Shown here: positions 23,697 to 32,671 of the stretch, piece by piece | Numbering within the stretch: position 1 is the first letter of the stretch | How the letters are laid out: every line of letters starts with the position of its first letter | Assembly (NCBI GenBank): GCA_050300875.1 | Contig: JBNKYL010000089.1 | Location: 1-56,970, forward strand | Direction: 5' to 3' | Source: CBDCFL01 sp050300875 | Lineage (GTDB): Bacteria > Pseudomonadota > Alphaproteobacteria > Rhodobacterales > Rhodobacteraceae | DNA: 56,970 nucleotides | Program-made: the position numbers and the translations under genes | The notes under the pieces: generated by a model | Told to the model about the DNA's origin: nothing | Database searches by the model: none | What the model saw: only the letters and a program-made list of their open reading frames with translations

Positions 23697-24668
23697 GTGA
23701 AGATTGCAGAAACAGTTACCTTCGGCGGCGGCGGCCGGCTTGACCGTGCAGCGCACCTGCGCGGGCCGGAAGACCAGGCACGACTGGTCGCGGCGGACGT
23801 TGCGCGGGTCATCGCCATCTGGCGCGGCAAGCCGTTGATGGACCTTGCGGATGAGGATGCGCCCCGTCTTGCACGGTTGCCGGTCGGTCACACGGTGGTC
23901 AAAAGGCATGGCGACGGACTTGTCTTCCTCGGTTTGGACGATGGTGTGCCGGTCTTCGGGGCGGACCTGTCGGGTTGGGAACCGTCGGACTTACCCGAAA
24001 GCCTGGGGGCGTTTCTGGACCCGTCCCAGCAAATGCACCCCGACTTGCCGCATGAAATGCGGTTCGCGGAATTGCGAGCACATATGGCGATGTTGGGCGA
24101 TGCCGATGCCGAGTTGGCCGTGGCTGCCAAGTCGATCCTGTCCTGGCATGAAACGCATCCGTTCTGTTCGCGCTGCGGCGCACCGAGTGCCATTTCCCAG
24201 GCTGGGTGGCAGCGTAACTGCACGACCTGTAATGCCAGCCACTTCCCGCGCACTGACCCGGTCGTGATCATGCTGATCACGCATGGCAATGACCTGTTGT
24301 TGGGACGGTCGCCGGGCTGGCCCGACGGCATGTATTCGTTGTTGGCAGGGTTCATGGAACCCGGCGAAACCATCGAGGCCGCCGTGCGCCGCGAGGTCGC
24401 CGAGGAAACCAGCGTGAAGGTCGGGCCGGTGCGATATCTGGCATCGCAGCCCTGGCCGTTTCCGTCATCCCTGATGATCGGCTGTTCGGGCGAAGCTTTG
24501 GGCCGCGAGATCACGCTGGACCCGAAAGAGCTGGAAGACGCGATCTGGGTCAGCCGGTCGGAACTGGCGGATGTCTTTGCCGGTCATCCCGGGCGGATCA
24601 AAGCCGGGCGCAAAGGGGCCATCGCCCGGTTTCTGATGGAAAATTGGCTGGCGGACCGGCTTGAATAA
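23697..24668 (+). CDS. nudC: NADH pyrophosphatase / NAD-cap decapping Nudix hydrolase
   Basis: A 323-residue NudC that hydrolyses NAD(H) to NMN(H) and AMP and can remove NAD caps from RNA. A zinc ribbon uses CSRCGAP and CTTCNASHFPR. The Nudix box is GFMEPGETIEAAVRREVAEE, and SQPWPFPSSLM is the NADH-specific motif. The Nudix Gly near the end of the box is Ser here (EETSV), a mild change. I selected the GTG at 23697 because GGGAGCGG lies close upstream and the following KIAETVTFGG matches relatives; an ATG at 23658 is possible. A short spacing of 29 bases to the SRPBCC gene suggests one transcript. Confidence 0.93.
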   Translation: MKIAETVTFGGGGRLDRAAHLRGPEDQARLVAADVARVIAIWRGKPLMDLADEDAPRLARLPVGHTVVKRHGDGLVFLGLDDGVPVFGADLSGWEPSDLPESLGAFLDPSQQMHPDLPHEMRFAELRAHMAMLGDADAELAVAAKSILSWHETHPFCSRCGAPSAISQAGWQRNCTTCNASHFPRTDPVVIMLITHGNDLLLGRSPGWPDGMYSLLAGFMEPGETIEAAVRREVAEETSVKVGPVRYLASQPWPFPSSLMIGCSGEALGREITLDPKELEDAIWVSRSELADVFAGHPGRIKAGRKGAIARFLMENWLADRLE

Positions 24669-24697
24669 GACACGGTCACGCAGGTAAAGCCGAACCT

Positions 24698-25183
24698 ATG
24701 AAGTTTTCGAAGCGCCAGGACATCGATGCCCCCGTGGATGCGGTATTCGCCGCTGCCAGCGATTTTGCGCGGTTCGAACGCCAGGCGCGGCGGCGTGGCG
24801 CAGCGGTTCAGCGTGCAGACCAGCAGCAAGTGATCGCGCCGGGCCTGCGTTGGCTGGTCGAATTTCCCTATCGAAAAAAACAACGCCGGGTGCGCGCCGA
24901 ACTTGTGGGCCTTTCGCCGACGGACCTGGTGGAATTGCACGCCGTATCGGGCGGGGTCGAAGCAGGGTTCAAGATCGAATTCTTCGCCCTTTCGCAGAAG
25001 CGAACGCGCATGAAGGTGGGGCTGGAACTGCGGGCCAAGAATTTGCAGGCAAGGTTGCTGATCCAGTCGCTGAAACTGACCAAGTCGCGCCTTGATGTGC
25101 GATTTGCCGATCGGGTCGGTCGTTTTGCACGCGAAGTGGAAATTTCCTATGACCCCAGCCGGGCGCTGGGGCCGCATGTCTGA
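24698..25183 (+). CDS. SRPBCC (START-like) fold protein
   Basis: A 161-residue protein starting MKFSKRQDIDAPVDAVFAAA, the opening strand and helix of the polyketide-cyclase/START-like SRPBCC fold. The middle (GLRWLVEFPYRKKQRRVRAE, then LVELHAVSGGVEAGFKI) fits the antiparallel sheet of a hydrophobic-ligand pocket. The protein is very basic, with many Arg/Lys, which may mean binding to anionic partners. No specific ligand can be named. It follows nudC by 29 bases and converges on pheA with an 18-base gap. Confidence 0.82.
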   Translation: MKFSKRQDIDAPVDAVFAAASDFARFERQARRRGAAVQRADQQQVIAPGLRWLVEFPYRKKQRRVRAELVGLSPTDLVELHAVSGGVEAGFKIEFFALSQKRTRMKVGLELRAKNLQARLLIQSLKLTKSRLDVRFADRVGRFAREVEISYDPSRALGPHV

Positions 25184-25201
25184 CGCCAGCAAGCGTTTGC
25201 G

Positions 25202-26035
25202 CTAGTGGCGCTTGTGATCCGCAGGATAGACGCCGAGCAACGAAAATTTTGATGTGAAATAGTCGAGCTCTTCAAACGCCAGTTTCACGTTGCGGTCATC
25301 CGGGTGGCCCTCGATGTCCGCATAGAATTGCGTCGCGGTAAAAGACCCGTCGACCATGTAGCTTTCAAGCTTGGTCATGTTGACGCCATTGGTGGCAAAC
25401 CCGCCCATGGCTTTGTACAGAGCGGCGGGAATGTTGCGGACGCGGAACACGAAGCTGGTGATCATCCCATGTTCGCCGCGCTTGGTGTAATTCGGTTCAC
25501 GGCCCATTAGCAGGAACCGCGTGGTGTTGTGATCGTGGTCCTCGATATGGCGGGCCAGGATGTCTAGCCCGTAGATATCCGCCGCCAGGTCCGACGCCAG
25601 CGCACCGATGTTGCGGTGGCCTTCGCGGGCCAGATCGGCAGCTGCACCGGCGCTATCGGCTGCGGCTTCGCCGCGAATGCCGTTCTGTGACAGGAAAGCC
25701 TTGCATTGCGGCAGCAGGACCAGATGCGCGCGCACGGTGTCGATGTCGGAAAGTTGTACCCCGGGCAGCGCCATCAGGCTGATATGCACGCGGACGAATG
25801 CCTCGTCGACGATGTGCAGACCCGATTCGGGTAACATTCGGTGGATGTCGGCCACACGCCCGTAAGTGGTGTTTTCGACGGGCAGCATCGCCAGGTCCGC
25901 GTCGCCGCGCCGTACGGATTCGATAACCTCTTCGAAAGTCGCGCACGCCAGAGGCTCGAAGTCGGGGCGGGCGGTGCGGCAGGCTTCGTGTGAATATGCG
26001 CCGGGTTCCCCCTGAAAGGCGATTTTCTTGGTCAT
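25202..26035 (-). CDS. pheA: Prephenate dehydratase with ACT domain
   Basis: A 277-residue monofunctional enzyme converting prephenate to phenylpyruvate in phenylalanine synthesis. It opens with KIAFQGEPGAYSHEACR. LPVENTTYGRVADIH and the catalytic TRF signature in HNTTRFLLMGRE mark the dehydratase domain (residues ~1-185). The ACT domain follows (FVFRVRNIPAALYKAMGGFA and TKLESYMVDGSFTATQFY) and binds phenylalanine for feedback control. There is no chorismate mutase domain, unlike the E. coli fusion. It is divergent from the cytochrome gene across 117 bases. Confidence 0.96.
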   Translation of the reverse strand: MTKKIAFQGEPGAYSHEACRTARPDFEPLACATFEEVIESVRRGDADLAMLPVENTTYGRVADIHRMLPESGLHIVDEAFVRVHISLMALPGVQLSDIDTVRAHLVLLPQCKAFLSQNGIRGEAAADSAGAAADLAREGHRNIGALASDLAADIYGLDILARHIEDHDHNTTRFLLMGREPNYTKRGEHGMITSFVFRVRNIPAALYKAMGGFATNGVNMTKLESYMVDGSFTATQFYADIEGHPDDRNVKLAFEELDYFTSKFSLLGVYPADHKRH

Positions 26036-26152
26036 TGCGTGTATTCCAGGCAGCGGCCCGGTTTCGGGCGATTGGTCGCGCCTCTTACACCTTGAAAATC
26101 CGTGCGTGAAGCGGATAGAAGGCTGCGAAACGGATCAAGGGTAGAACGCGAC

Positions 26153-26677
26153 ATGTTCGACACAATGACAATGACCAAGATCATCGGCGGCCTTTGCGGG
26201 ACGTTCCTGGTCTTTTTGCTGGGCAACTGGGTGGCTGAATCGATTTACCATGTCGGCTCGGACGGGCATGGCGAAGAACATGCGATGGCCTATCCGATCG
26301 AAGCCGAAGGCGGCCATTCCGCCGAGGCGGAGCCGGAAATGGAAATCGACTTTGGCGCATTGCTGGCTGCGGCGGATGCGGGCAAGGGCGAAAAGGTCTT
26401 TGGCAAGTGCAAGGCATGCCATAAGCTGGAAGCGGGCGCCAACGGCACCGGTCCGACACTGTTCGGCGTGGTTGACCGGCCAGTGGGATCTGTCGGTGGC
26501 TTCAGCTATTCCGCCGCAATCGCGGGCCTGGGTGGTAACTGGACACCTGACGCGCTGAACGGCTTCCTGGAAAATCCCAAGAGCTATGCAAATGGCACGA
26601 AAATGTCGTTCAACGGGCTGCCGAAGCCGGAAGATCGCGCAAACCTGATTGCCTATCTTTCGACCATCGGCGGGTAA
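26153..26677 (+). CDS. Membrane-anchored class I cytochrome c (c552/cy type)
   Basis: A 174-residue electron carrier. An uncleaved N-terminal membrane anchor covers residues ~8-28 (KIIGGLCGTFLVFLLGNWV), followed by an acidic, Glu/Ala-rich periplasmic linker (to ~residue 66). The cytochrome c domain has heme-binding CKACH at 86-90 and the distal Met151 in TKMSFNGLP. This layout matches CycM/c552 of Paracoccus and cytochrome cy of Rhodobacter, which pass electrons from the bc1 complex to cytochrome oxidase. The ATG at 26153 is used because the anchor begins there; a longer frame from 26102 has no support. A strong terminator follows at 26700. Confidence 0.94.
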   Translation: MFDTMTMTKIIGGLCGTFLVFLLGNWVAESIYHVGSDGHGEEHAMAYPIEAEGGHSAEAEPEMEIDFGALLAAADAGKGEKVFGKCKACHKLEAGANGTGPTLFGVVDRPVGSVGGFSYSAAIAGLGGNWTPDALNGFLENPKSYANGTKMSFNGLPKPEDRANLIAYLSTIGG

Positions 26678-26699
26678 TCCAGTCAAAACTTCGAATGCC

Positions 26700-26732
26700 A
26701 AGGCCGCCCGGGTGGGCGGCCTTTTCTTTTTC
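26700..26732 (+). terminator. Rho-independent terminator after the cytochrome gene
   Basis: AAGGCCGCCC at 26700-26709 and GGGCGGCCTT at 26714-26723 form a perfect ten-base stem with a four-base loop, followed by TTCTTTTTC. It sits 22 bases after the stop codon. Confidence 0.9.
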
Positions 26733-26879
26733 AAGGCCGCGTTTTGCGTGCAATCGTTCACCGTTCGGTGTGTTAACCGTTATTTCACCCACAATCCGCT
26801 TGAATCCTGCACATCGCGCAATTTAGCTTAAATTGTACGATCGGGTTGGGGAGCCCGCTTCAGGACGGAGGTATCACCG

Positions 26880-28772
26880 ATGAACGTTGAACGTAGCAAG
26901 GCCTTGGCCGCCAGCATGTCTGCGCGTCTGGGTATGGCGGCGATGGCCGGCGGTCTGATCGCGGGTTTGTTCTGGGCGGGGCAGGCCTGGGGGCAGGACA
27001 CGATCACCAGCCACGGGTTCACCTTTCTGGGAACGCTGAAATACCCCGCCGATTACGAAAGGTTCGACTACGTTAACCCGGACGCGCCGAAGGGCGGCGA
27101 AATGGCGATGTGGACGCAAGGCACGTTCGACAGTTTCAACCCATATGCCCGCAAGGGTTCGCCCGGCTGGGGCGCGTCTATGGTCGTCGAACGGATCATG
27201 ACCGGCACCTATGACGAGATTGACGACAGTTATTGCCTGCTGTGCGAAACGTTGGAATATCCCGAAGACCAGTCCTGGGTGATCTTCAACCTCCGGCCGG
27301 AAGTCACGTTCAGCGATGGCACGCCGATGACGGCGCATGACGTGGTGTTCACGCATGAGTTGTTCATGGAGCAGGGGCTTGAAAGCTACCGGCTGGGCGT
27401 CGCGCGGATCATTGAAAGCGTCGAGGCGCTGGACGATCACCGCGTCAAGTTCACATTCGTGGCCGACAGCCCCAAGCGGGACCGCATCGGGCAGGCGGGA
27501 GCCAATGCCGTGATGTCGCAGAAATGGTGGGAAGAAACCGGTCACCGGCTGGACGAGTCGTTCCTTGATCCGATCGTGGGGACGGGGCCCTATGTTCTGG
27601 AAAGCTATGAGATCAACGAACAGGTGGTCTATCGCTACAACCCCGATTACTGGGGCCGCGACCTGCCGATGAATGTCGGCACCAACAATTTCGAAACCTA
27701 CCGGGTGGAATATTTCGGCGATTCAGCCGCCGCCTTCGAAGGGTTCAAGGCTGGCGAATACACGTTCCGCACCGAAAACTCGTCGAAGGAATGGGCCACC
27801 GCCTATGATTTCCCGGCGCTGAATGACGGCTATGTCATCAAGGCGGAAATCCCCGATGGCACCATGGCGTCTGGACAGGCCTTTATCTTCAACCTGCGCC
27901 GCCCGCAGTTTCAGGACATTCGAACCCGCGAAGCGATCAGCCTGATGTTCAATTTCGAATGGTCCAATGAATCGCTGTTCTACGGGCTGTATGAGCGGAT
28001 CAATTCGTTCACCGAAAACTCGTATCTGGAAGCGACGGGCCTGCCGCCTGCGGACGAATTGGAATACCTGGAACCCATCGCGGACCTTTTGCAGCCCGGC
28101 GTGATCGATGGCGAGCCAGTGTCGGGCGCCGTGTCGGGTACCCGCCAGTTGGACCGCGCCAATGCGCGCAAGGCCTCGGCTTTGCTGGACGAAGCGGGCT
28201 GGATGGTTGGCGATGACGGGATTCGTCGTAATGCGGCGGGCGAAACGTTGCGGGTGGAAATCCTGGAACGCAGCCCGGCCTTTGACCGGATCATCAACCC
28301 GTTCGTGGACAACCTTCGGGCCATTGGCGTCGATGCCTCGCTGAACCGGGTGGATCAGGCACAATGGATCGACCGTCGCTATGCGTTCGACTATGACGTC
28401 GTCACTGGCAGCCTGTCGCTTGGTTATGAACCGGGGTCAGGAACCGCTCAGACATTTGGGTCGGAAGAGGCGGATGTGTCGGTCTTCAATGCAATGGGTC
28501 TGAAGGACCCTGCCGTTGACGCGCTGATCGACCGCATCCGCAATATCGAAACGCAGGAAGAACTGGACCCCGCGGTGCGTGCGCTGGACCGCGTGCTGCG
28601 GTCGCTGCGCTTCGTCGTGCCGCAATGGTACAAGGATGTTCACACTGTCGCCTATTACGACATCTTCGAATATCCCGATCCGCTGCCGCCCTACGGGCTG
28701 GGCAATATGGATTTGTGGTGGTTCAATGCGGAAAAATACGAGGCTTTGAAAGCCGCAGGCGTTTTGCGCTAG
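26880..28772 (+). CDS. yejA: Extracellular solute-binding protein of a peptide ABC transporter (YejA type)
   Basis: A 630-residue family 5 binding protein. An N-terminal signal peptide ends near residue 38 (AGQAWG then QDT). The mature chain begins with SHGFTFLGTLKYPADYERF and the YejA-like block YVNPDAPKGGEMAMWTQGTF. FNLRPEVTFSDGTPMTAHDV and WTGTGPY-like DPIVGTGPYVLESYEI are family-5 signatures. In E. coli, YejABEF imports microcin C and oligopeptides. An ACGGAGGT site lies upstream. The next gene, yejB, starts 16 bases after the stop, making this the first gene of a yejA-B-E-F operon; 26733-26879 probably holds its promoter. Confidence 0.93.
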   Translation: MNVERSKALAASMSARLGMAAMAGGLIAGLFWAGQAWGQDTITSHGFTFLGTLKYPADYERFDYVNPDAPKGGEMAMWTQGTFDSFNPYARKGSPGWGASMVVERIMTGTYDEIDDSYCLLCETLEYPEDQSWVIFNLRPEVTFSDGTPMTAHDVVFTHELFMEQGLESYRLGVARIIESVEALDDHRVKFTFVADSPKRDRIGQAGANAVMSQKWWEETGHRLDESFLDPIVGTGPYVLESYEINEQVVYRYNPDYWGRDLPMNVGTNNFETYRVEYFGDSAAAFEGFKAGEYTFRTENSSKEWATAYDFPALNDGYVIKAEIPDGTMASGQAFIFNLRRPQFQDIRTREAISLMFNFEWSNESLFYGLYERINSFTENSYLEATGLPPADELEYLEPIADLLQPGVIDGEPVSGAVSGTRQLDRANARKASALLDEAGWMVGDDGIRRNAAGETLRVEILERSPAFDRIINPFVDNLRAIGVDASLNRVDQAQWIDRRYAFDYDVVTGSLSLGYEPGSGTAQTFGSEEADVSVFNAMGLKDPAVDALIDRIRNIETQEELDPAVRALDRVLRSLRFVVPQWYKDVHTVAYYDIFEYPDPLPPYGLGNMDLWWFNAEKYEALKAAGVLR

Positions 28773-28787
28773 GGGGTAGCCGAAGGA

Positions 28788-29891
28788 ATGGGCGCATATA
28801 TCGTCAGGCGATTGCTGCTCGTCATTCCGACATTGCTGGGCATGATGCTGGTCAATTTCGCGTTGATCCAGTTTGTGCCGGGCGGCCCGGTCGAACAGAT
28901 CATTGCTGAACTGACTGGCGCAGGTGATGTTCTGGAAACCATCACCGGTGGTGCACAGGAAACGACCCAGAACCAGTCCATCGGGACCGAGGCGGTCAGC
29001 GGGTCCAAGGACTATGTCGGCGCGCGTGGTCTGCCGCCGGAATTCATTGCCGAACTGGAAAAGCAGTTCGGGTTGGACAAGCCGCCGGTCGAACGTTTTT
29101 TGATGATGATGTGGAATTACCTGCGCTTCGATTTTGGGGACAGTTATTTCCGGGATCAGAACGTGGTCGAACTGGTGATCGAACGGCTGCCGGTGTCGCT
29201 GTCACTGGGCGTCTGGGCGACGCTGATTTCCTATTTGATTTCGATCCCCTTGGGCATTCGCAAAGCGGTCAATGACGGGTCGGCCTTTGACGCCTGGACA
29301 TCGGGTGCCATCATCGCAGGGGCAGCGATCCCGGGCTTTTTGTTCGCCATTTTGTTGCTGGTGCTGTTCGCGGGCGGGTCCTATTGGCAGATATTCCCTT
29401 TGCGAGGGCTGGTCAGTTCGAACTGGGAAGAGTTGAGCCTGCTCGGCAAGATCGGCGACTATTTCTGGCACATGACATTGCCGATCATCGCACTGTCCAT
29501 CGGGGGTTTTGCGGGCCTGACGCTGCTGACCAAGAATAGTTTCCTGGACGAGATCAAGAAGCAGTACGTGATCACGGCGCGCGCCAAGGGGTTGAGTGAA
29601 CGCAAGGTTCTGTATGGCCACGTCTTCCGCAACGCCATGCTGATCGTGATCGCCGGATTTCCGGCCATGTTCATCGGCATTTTCTTTTCCGGTTCGCTGA
29701 TTATCGAAACGCTGTTCTCGCTGGATGGCTTGGGGCGGCTGGGCTACGAGGCGGCGTTGCAGCGGGATTATCCGATTCTGTTCGGGTCGCTTTATATCGG
29801 CGCGCTGATCGGGTTGCTGGTCGGGATCATCAGTGACCTGATGTATGTCTTCATCGACCCGCGCATCGATTTCGAGGCGCGCAATACATGA
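28788..29891 (+). CDS. yejB: Peptide ABC transporter permease YejB
   Basis: A 367-residue permease of the DppB/YejB group. The first membrane helix is YIVRRLLLVIPTLLGMMLVN, and the QFVPGGPVEQIIAEL segment is typical. A YejB-type periplasmic insert (residues ~45-95) contains KDYVGARGLPPEFIAELEKQ. The cytoplasmic EAA loop is ITARAKGLSERKVLYGHVFR, and the last helix ends in DPRIDFE. It overlaps yejE by four bases (ATGA). Confidence 0.95.
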   Translation: MGAYIVRRLLLVIPTLLGMMLVNFALIQFVPGGPVEQIIAELTGAGDVLETITGGAQETTQNQSIGTEAVSGSKDYVGARGLPPEFIAELEKQFGLDKPPVERFLMMMWNYLRFDFGDSYFRDQNVVELVIERLPVSLSLGVWATLISYLISIPLGIRKAVNDGSAFDAWTSGAIIAGAAIPGFLFAILLLVLFAGGSYWQIFPLRGLVSSNWEELSLLGKIGDYFWHMTLPIIALSIGGFAGLTLLTKNSFLDEIKKQYVITARAKGLSERKVLYGHVFRNAMLIVIAGFPAMFIGIFFSGSLIIETLFSLDGLGRLGYEAALQRDYPILFGSLYIGALIGLLVGIISDLMYVFIDPRIDFEARNT

Positions 29892-31045
29892 GTGCCGCCC
29901 CTGATACCCCCAAGGCGCCGCCGATCAAGACCGGGCGTTGGCAGCTGTCACCGCTGAACCGCCGTCGACTGAAGAATTTCAAGCGCAACCGGCGCGCGGT
30001 CTGGTCGCTTTGGATTTTCCTGGCCTTGTTCGGCCTGTCGCTGATTGCTGAATTCATCGCCAATGAACGGCCCGTTTTGGTCAGCTATCAGGGTGAATGG
30101 CGGATGCCGATCCGAACGTTCTATCCCGAGACCGCCTTTGGTGGAGATTTCCAGACCGAGGCGATTTACGGCGACATAGAGGTGCAGTGCCTGATCATAT
30201 CGGGCGGGCATCAGGCCTGTTGGGACGACCCGGAAGGCACGATCGAGGCGGCGCGGGCCGGTTCGATTGAAGGCGAACCGGTGGATGCCGGTTGGATCCT
30301 TTGGGCGCCGATCCGCTATTCCTATGACACCCATTCCGACCAGCCGGGGGCTGCGCCGGGTGCGCCGACGGGTGTGCATTGGCTGGGCACCGATGATCAG
30401 AAACGTGATGTGGTAGCGCGCGTGCTTTACGGTTTTCGCCTGTCGGTCTTCTTCGCCGCTTTGGTCGTGTCGGTCAGTTCCGTTCTGGGCATTATCGCAG
30501 GCGCCTTGCAGGGCTATTTCGGCGGCTGGACCGATCTGATTTTCCAGCGGGTTCTGGAAATCTACGGTTCAACCCCGTCGCTTTACGTCATCATCATTGT
30601 CGTGGCGGCGCTTGGCCGGTCCTTCTGGCTACTGGTCATTCTGACGATCCTGTTCGGTTGGCCCGCATTGGTGGGCGTGGTGCGCGCGGAGTTCCTGCGT
30701 GCGCGCAACTTCGAATATGTGCGCGCGGCGCGGGCGCTGGGCGTTTCAGACTGGAAGATCATGTTCCGCCACATGCTGCCCAACGCGATGGTGGCCACGC
30801 TGACGCTGTTGCCCTTCATCGTGACCGGCGCCATCGGCACCTTGGCGGGGCTGGATTTTCTGGGCTTCGGGTTGCCTTCTTCGGCACCGTCACTGGGTGA
30901 GCTGACCTTGCAGGCCAAGCAAAACCTGCAAGCCGAGTGGTTGGGCCTGACGGCGTTCATTACCTATGCAGTGATCATGTCGTTGCTGGTCTTCATCTTC
31001 GAAGGCGTGCGCGATGCCTTCGATCCGCGAAAGACGTTTCAATGA
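29888..31045 (+). CDS. yejE: Peptide ABC transporter permease YejE
   Basis: A 385-residue permease of the DppC/YejE group. It starts with a cytoplasmic basic stretch (LSPLNRRRLKNFKRNRRAVW) and a first membrane helix, followed by the long YejE-specific periplasmic segment containing YPETAFGGDFQTEAIYGD. The motif HWLGTDDQKRDVVARVLYGF precedes the permease core, and the EAA loop is VRAARALGVSDWKIMFRHML. It overlaps yejB and yejF by four bases each, so the subunits are likely made in fixed ratio. Confidence 0.95.
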   Translation: MSAAPDTPKAPPIKTGRWQLSPLNRRRLKNFKRNRRAVWSLWIFLALFGLSLIAEFIANERPVLVSYQGEWRMPIRTFYPETAFGGDFQTEAIYGDIEVQCLIISGGHQACWDDPEGTIEAARAGSIEGEPVDAGWILWAPIRYSYDTHSDQPGAAPGAPTGVHWLGTDDQKRDVVARVLYGFRLSVFFAALVVSVSSVLGIIAGALQGYFGGWTDLIFQRVLEIYGSTPSLYVIIIVVAALGRSFWLLVILTILFGWPALVGVVRAEFLRARNFEYVRAARALGVSDWKIMFRHMLPNAMVATLTLLPFIVTGAIGTLAGLDFLGFGLPSSAPSLGELTLQAKQNLQAEWLGLTAFITYAVIMSLLVFIFEGVRDAFDPRKTFQ

Positions 31046-32634
31046 GCGGCGTTCTGACGGTCGAAAATCTGTCGGTCGCCTTCCGCCAGGACGGGCAACG
31101 GCACGTGGCCGTTGATGGCGTGTCCTTCGACATTGGTCGGGGCGAAACGCTGGCGCTGGTCGGCGAAAGCGGGTCGGGCAAATCGGTGACGGCCCTGTCG
31201 ACCGTCAACCTTTTGCCGGGCAGCGCAGAAGTCACCGGGTCGATCAGCTACGAGGGGCGCGAAATGGTCGGCGCGTCCGAACGCCTGCTGCGGCAGGTGC
31301 GCGGAAATGACATCAGCTTCATCTTTCAGGAGCCGATGACGTCGCTGAACCCGCTTCACACACTGGAAAAGCAACTGGCTGAATCCATTGCTCTGCATCA
31401 GGGGCTGGTGGGCGATGCCGCGCGCACGCGGATCGTGGAAATGCTGACCAAGGTTGGCATTCGCGATGCCGAAAGCCGATTGAATTCCTATCCGCACCAA
31501 TTGTCCGGCGGTCAGCGGCAACGGGTGATGATCGCAATGGCGCTGGCCAACGGTCCTGATCTGCTGATCGCCGATGAACCGACAACCGCGCTGGATGTGA
31601 CGATTCAGGCGCAGATCCTTGATCTGTTGGCCGATCTGAAACGCACCGAAGACATGTCGATGCTGTTCATCACCCATGATCTGAACATCGTCCAGCGTAT
31701 CGCCGACCGGGTTTGCGTGATGAAGGATGGCAAGATCGTCGAACAAGGGGCGACAGCCGAGATTTTCGCCAATCCACAGCACCCCTACACCAAAATGTTG
31801 CTTGCGGCCGGCGCGACGGGGCTGCCGGACCCGGTGCCTGACGGCGCGGAGGTGGTGGCCGAAACCCGCGATCTGCGAATCTGGTTTCCGATCTATCGTG
31901 GCCTGCTGAAACGTGTCGTGGGCCACATAAAGGCGGTCAATTCCGCGACACTGTCTGTTCGCGAAGGCGAAACCGTCGGCATCGTGGGCGAAAGCGGGTC
32001 GGGCAAGACCACGCTGGCGCTGGCAATGATGCGTCTGATTTCTTCGGATGGGCCAGTGGTGTTCCTTGGGCAGGACATACAGGGCTGGAAGAACCGGGAA
32101 ATGCGAGAACTGCGTCGCGATATGCAGATCGTGTTTCAGGATCCGTATGGGTCGCTATCCCCACGCATGAGCTGTGCCGAGATAATTTCTGAAGGTCTGG
32201 GCGTCCATGGCGTAGAACCGGGGCAGGATGTGCGCGAAATGGTGGCGGGTGTCATGGCCGAGGTCGGATTGGATCCGGCCATGATGGATCGCTATCCTCA
32301 CGAATTTTCCGGCGGCCAGCGCCAGCGCATCGCCATTGCGCGCGCAATGATCCTGCGGCCGCGTTTGCTGGTTCTGGATGAACCGACATCGGCACTGGAC
32401 ATGACGGTTCAGGCACAGATCGTGGACCTGTTGCGGGACCTGCAACGCAAGTACAAGCTCGCCTTCCTTTTCATCAGTCACGATCTGCGCGTCGTGCGGG
32501 CGCTTTCACACAAAGTGATCGTGATGAAGCAAGGGGATATCGTGGAAGAAGGGACAGCCGAAGCGGTCTTTTCCGATCCGAAATCCGACTACACGCGAAC
32601 TTTGATGGAAGCGGCCTTCGCTGAAGGGGCCTAG
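31042..32634 (+). CDS. yejF: Fused double ATPase of the Yej peptide transporter
   Basis: A 530-residue protein with two ABC ATPase domains in one chain. Domain 1 (about residues 5-250) has Walker A GESGSGKSVT, signature LSGGQRQRVMIAMAL and Walker B LLIADEPTTALD. Domain 2 (~residues 270-525) has GESGSGKTTLAL, FSGGQRQRIAIARAM and LVLDEPTSALDM. Between them lies the oligopeptide-type extension (NPQHPYTKMLLAAGA). The fusion is standard for YejF. The start at 31042 overlaps the yejE stop; a longer frame from 30937 runs inside yejE. The operon ends 37 bases before a converging gene. Confidence 0.95.
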   Translation: MSGVLTVENLSVAFRQDGQRHVAVDGVSFDIGRGETLALVGESGSGKSVTALSTVNLLPGSAEVTGSISYEGREMVGASERLLRQVRGNDISFIFQEPMTSLNPLHTLEKQLAESIALHQGLVGDAARTRIVEMLTKVGIRDAESRLNSYPHQLSGGQRQRVMIAMALANGPDLLIADEPTTALDVTIQAQILDLLADLKRTEDMSMLFITHDLNIVQRIADRVCVMKDGKIVEQGATAEIFANPQHPYTKMLLAAGATGLPDPVPDGAEVVAETRDLRIWFPIYRGLLKRVVGHIKAVNSATLSVREGETVGIVGESGSGKTTLALAMMRLISSDGPVVFLGQDIQGWKNREMRELRRDMQIVFQDPYGSLSPRMSCAEIISEGLGVHGVEPGQDVREMVAGVMAEVGLDPAMMDRYPHEFSGGQRQRIAIARAMILRPRLLVLDEPTSALDMTVQAQIVDLLRDLQRKYKLAFLFISHDLRVVRALSHKVIVMKQGDIVEEGTAEAVFSDPKSDYTRTLMEAAFAEGA

Positions 32635-32671
32635 GTTACCCCGTTCGGCCCGCGCATGTGCCGCGTGGCGG

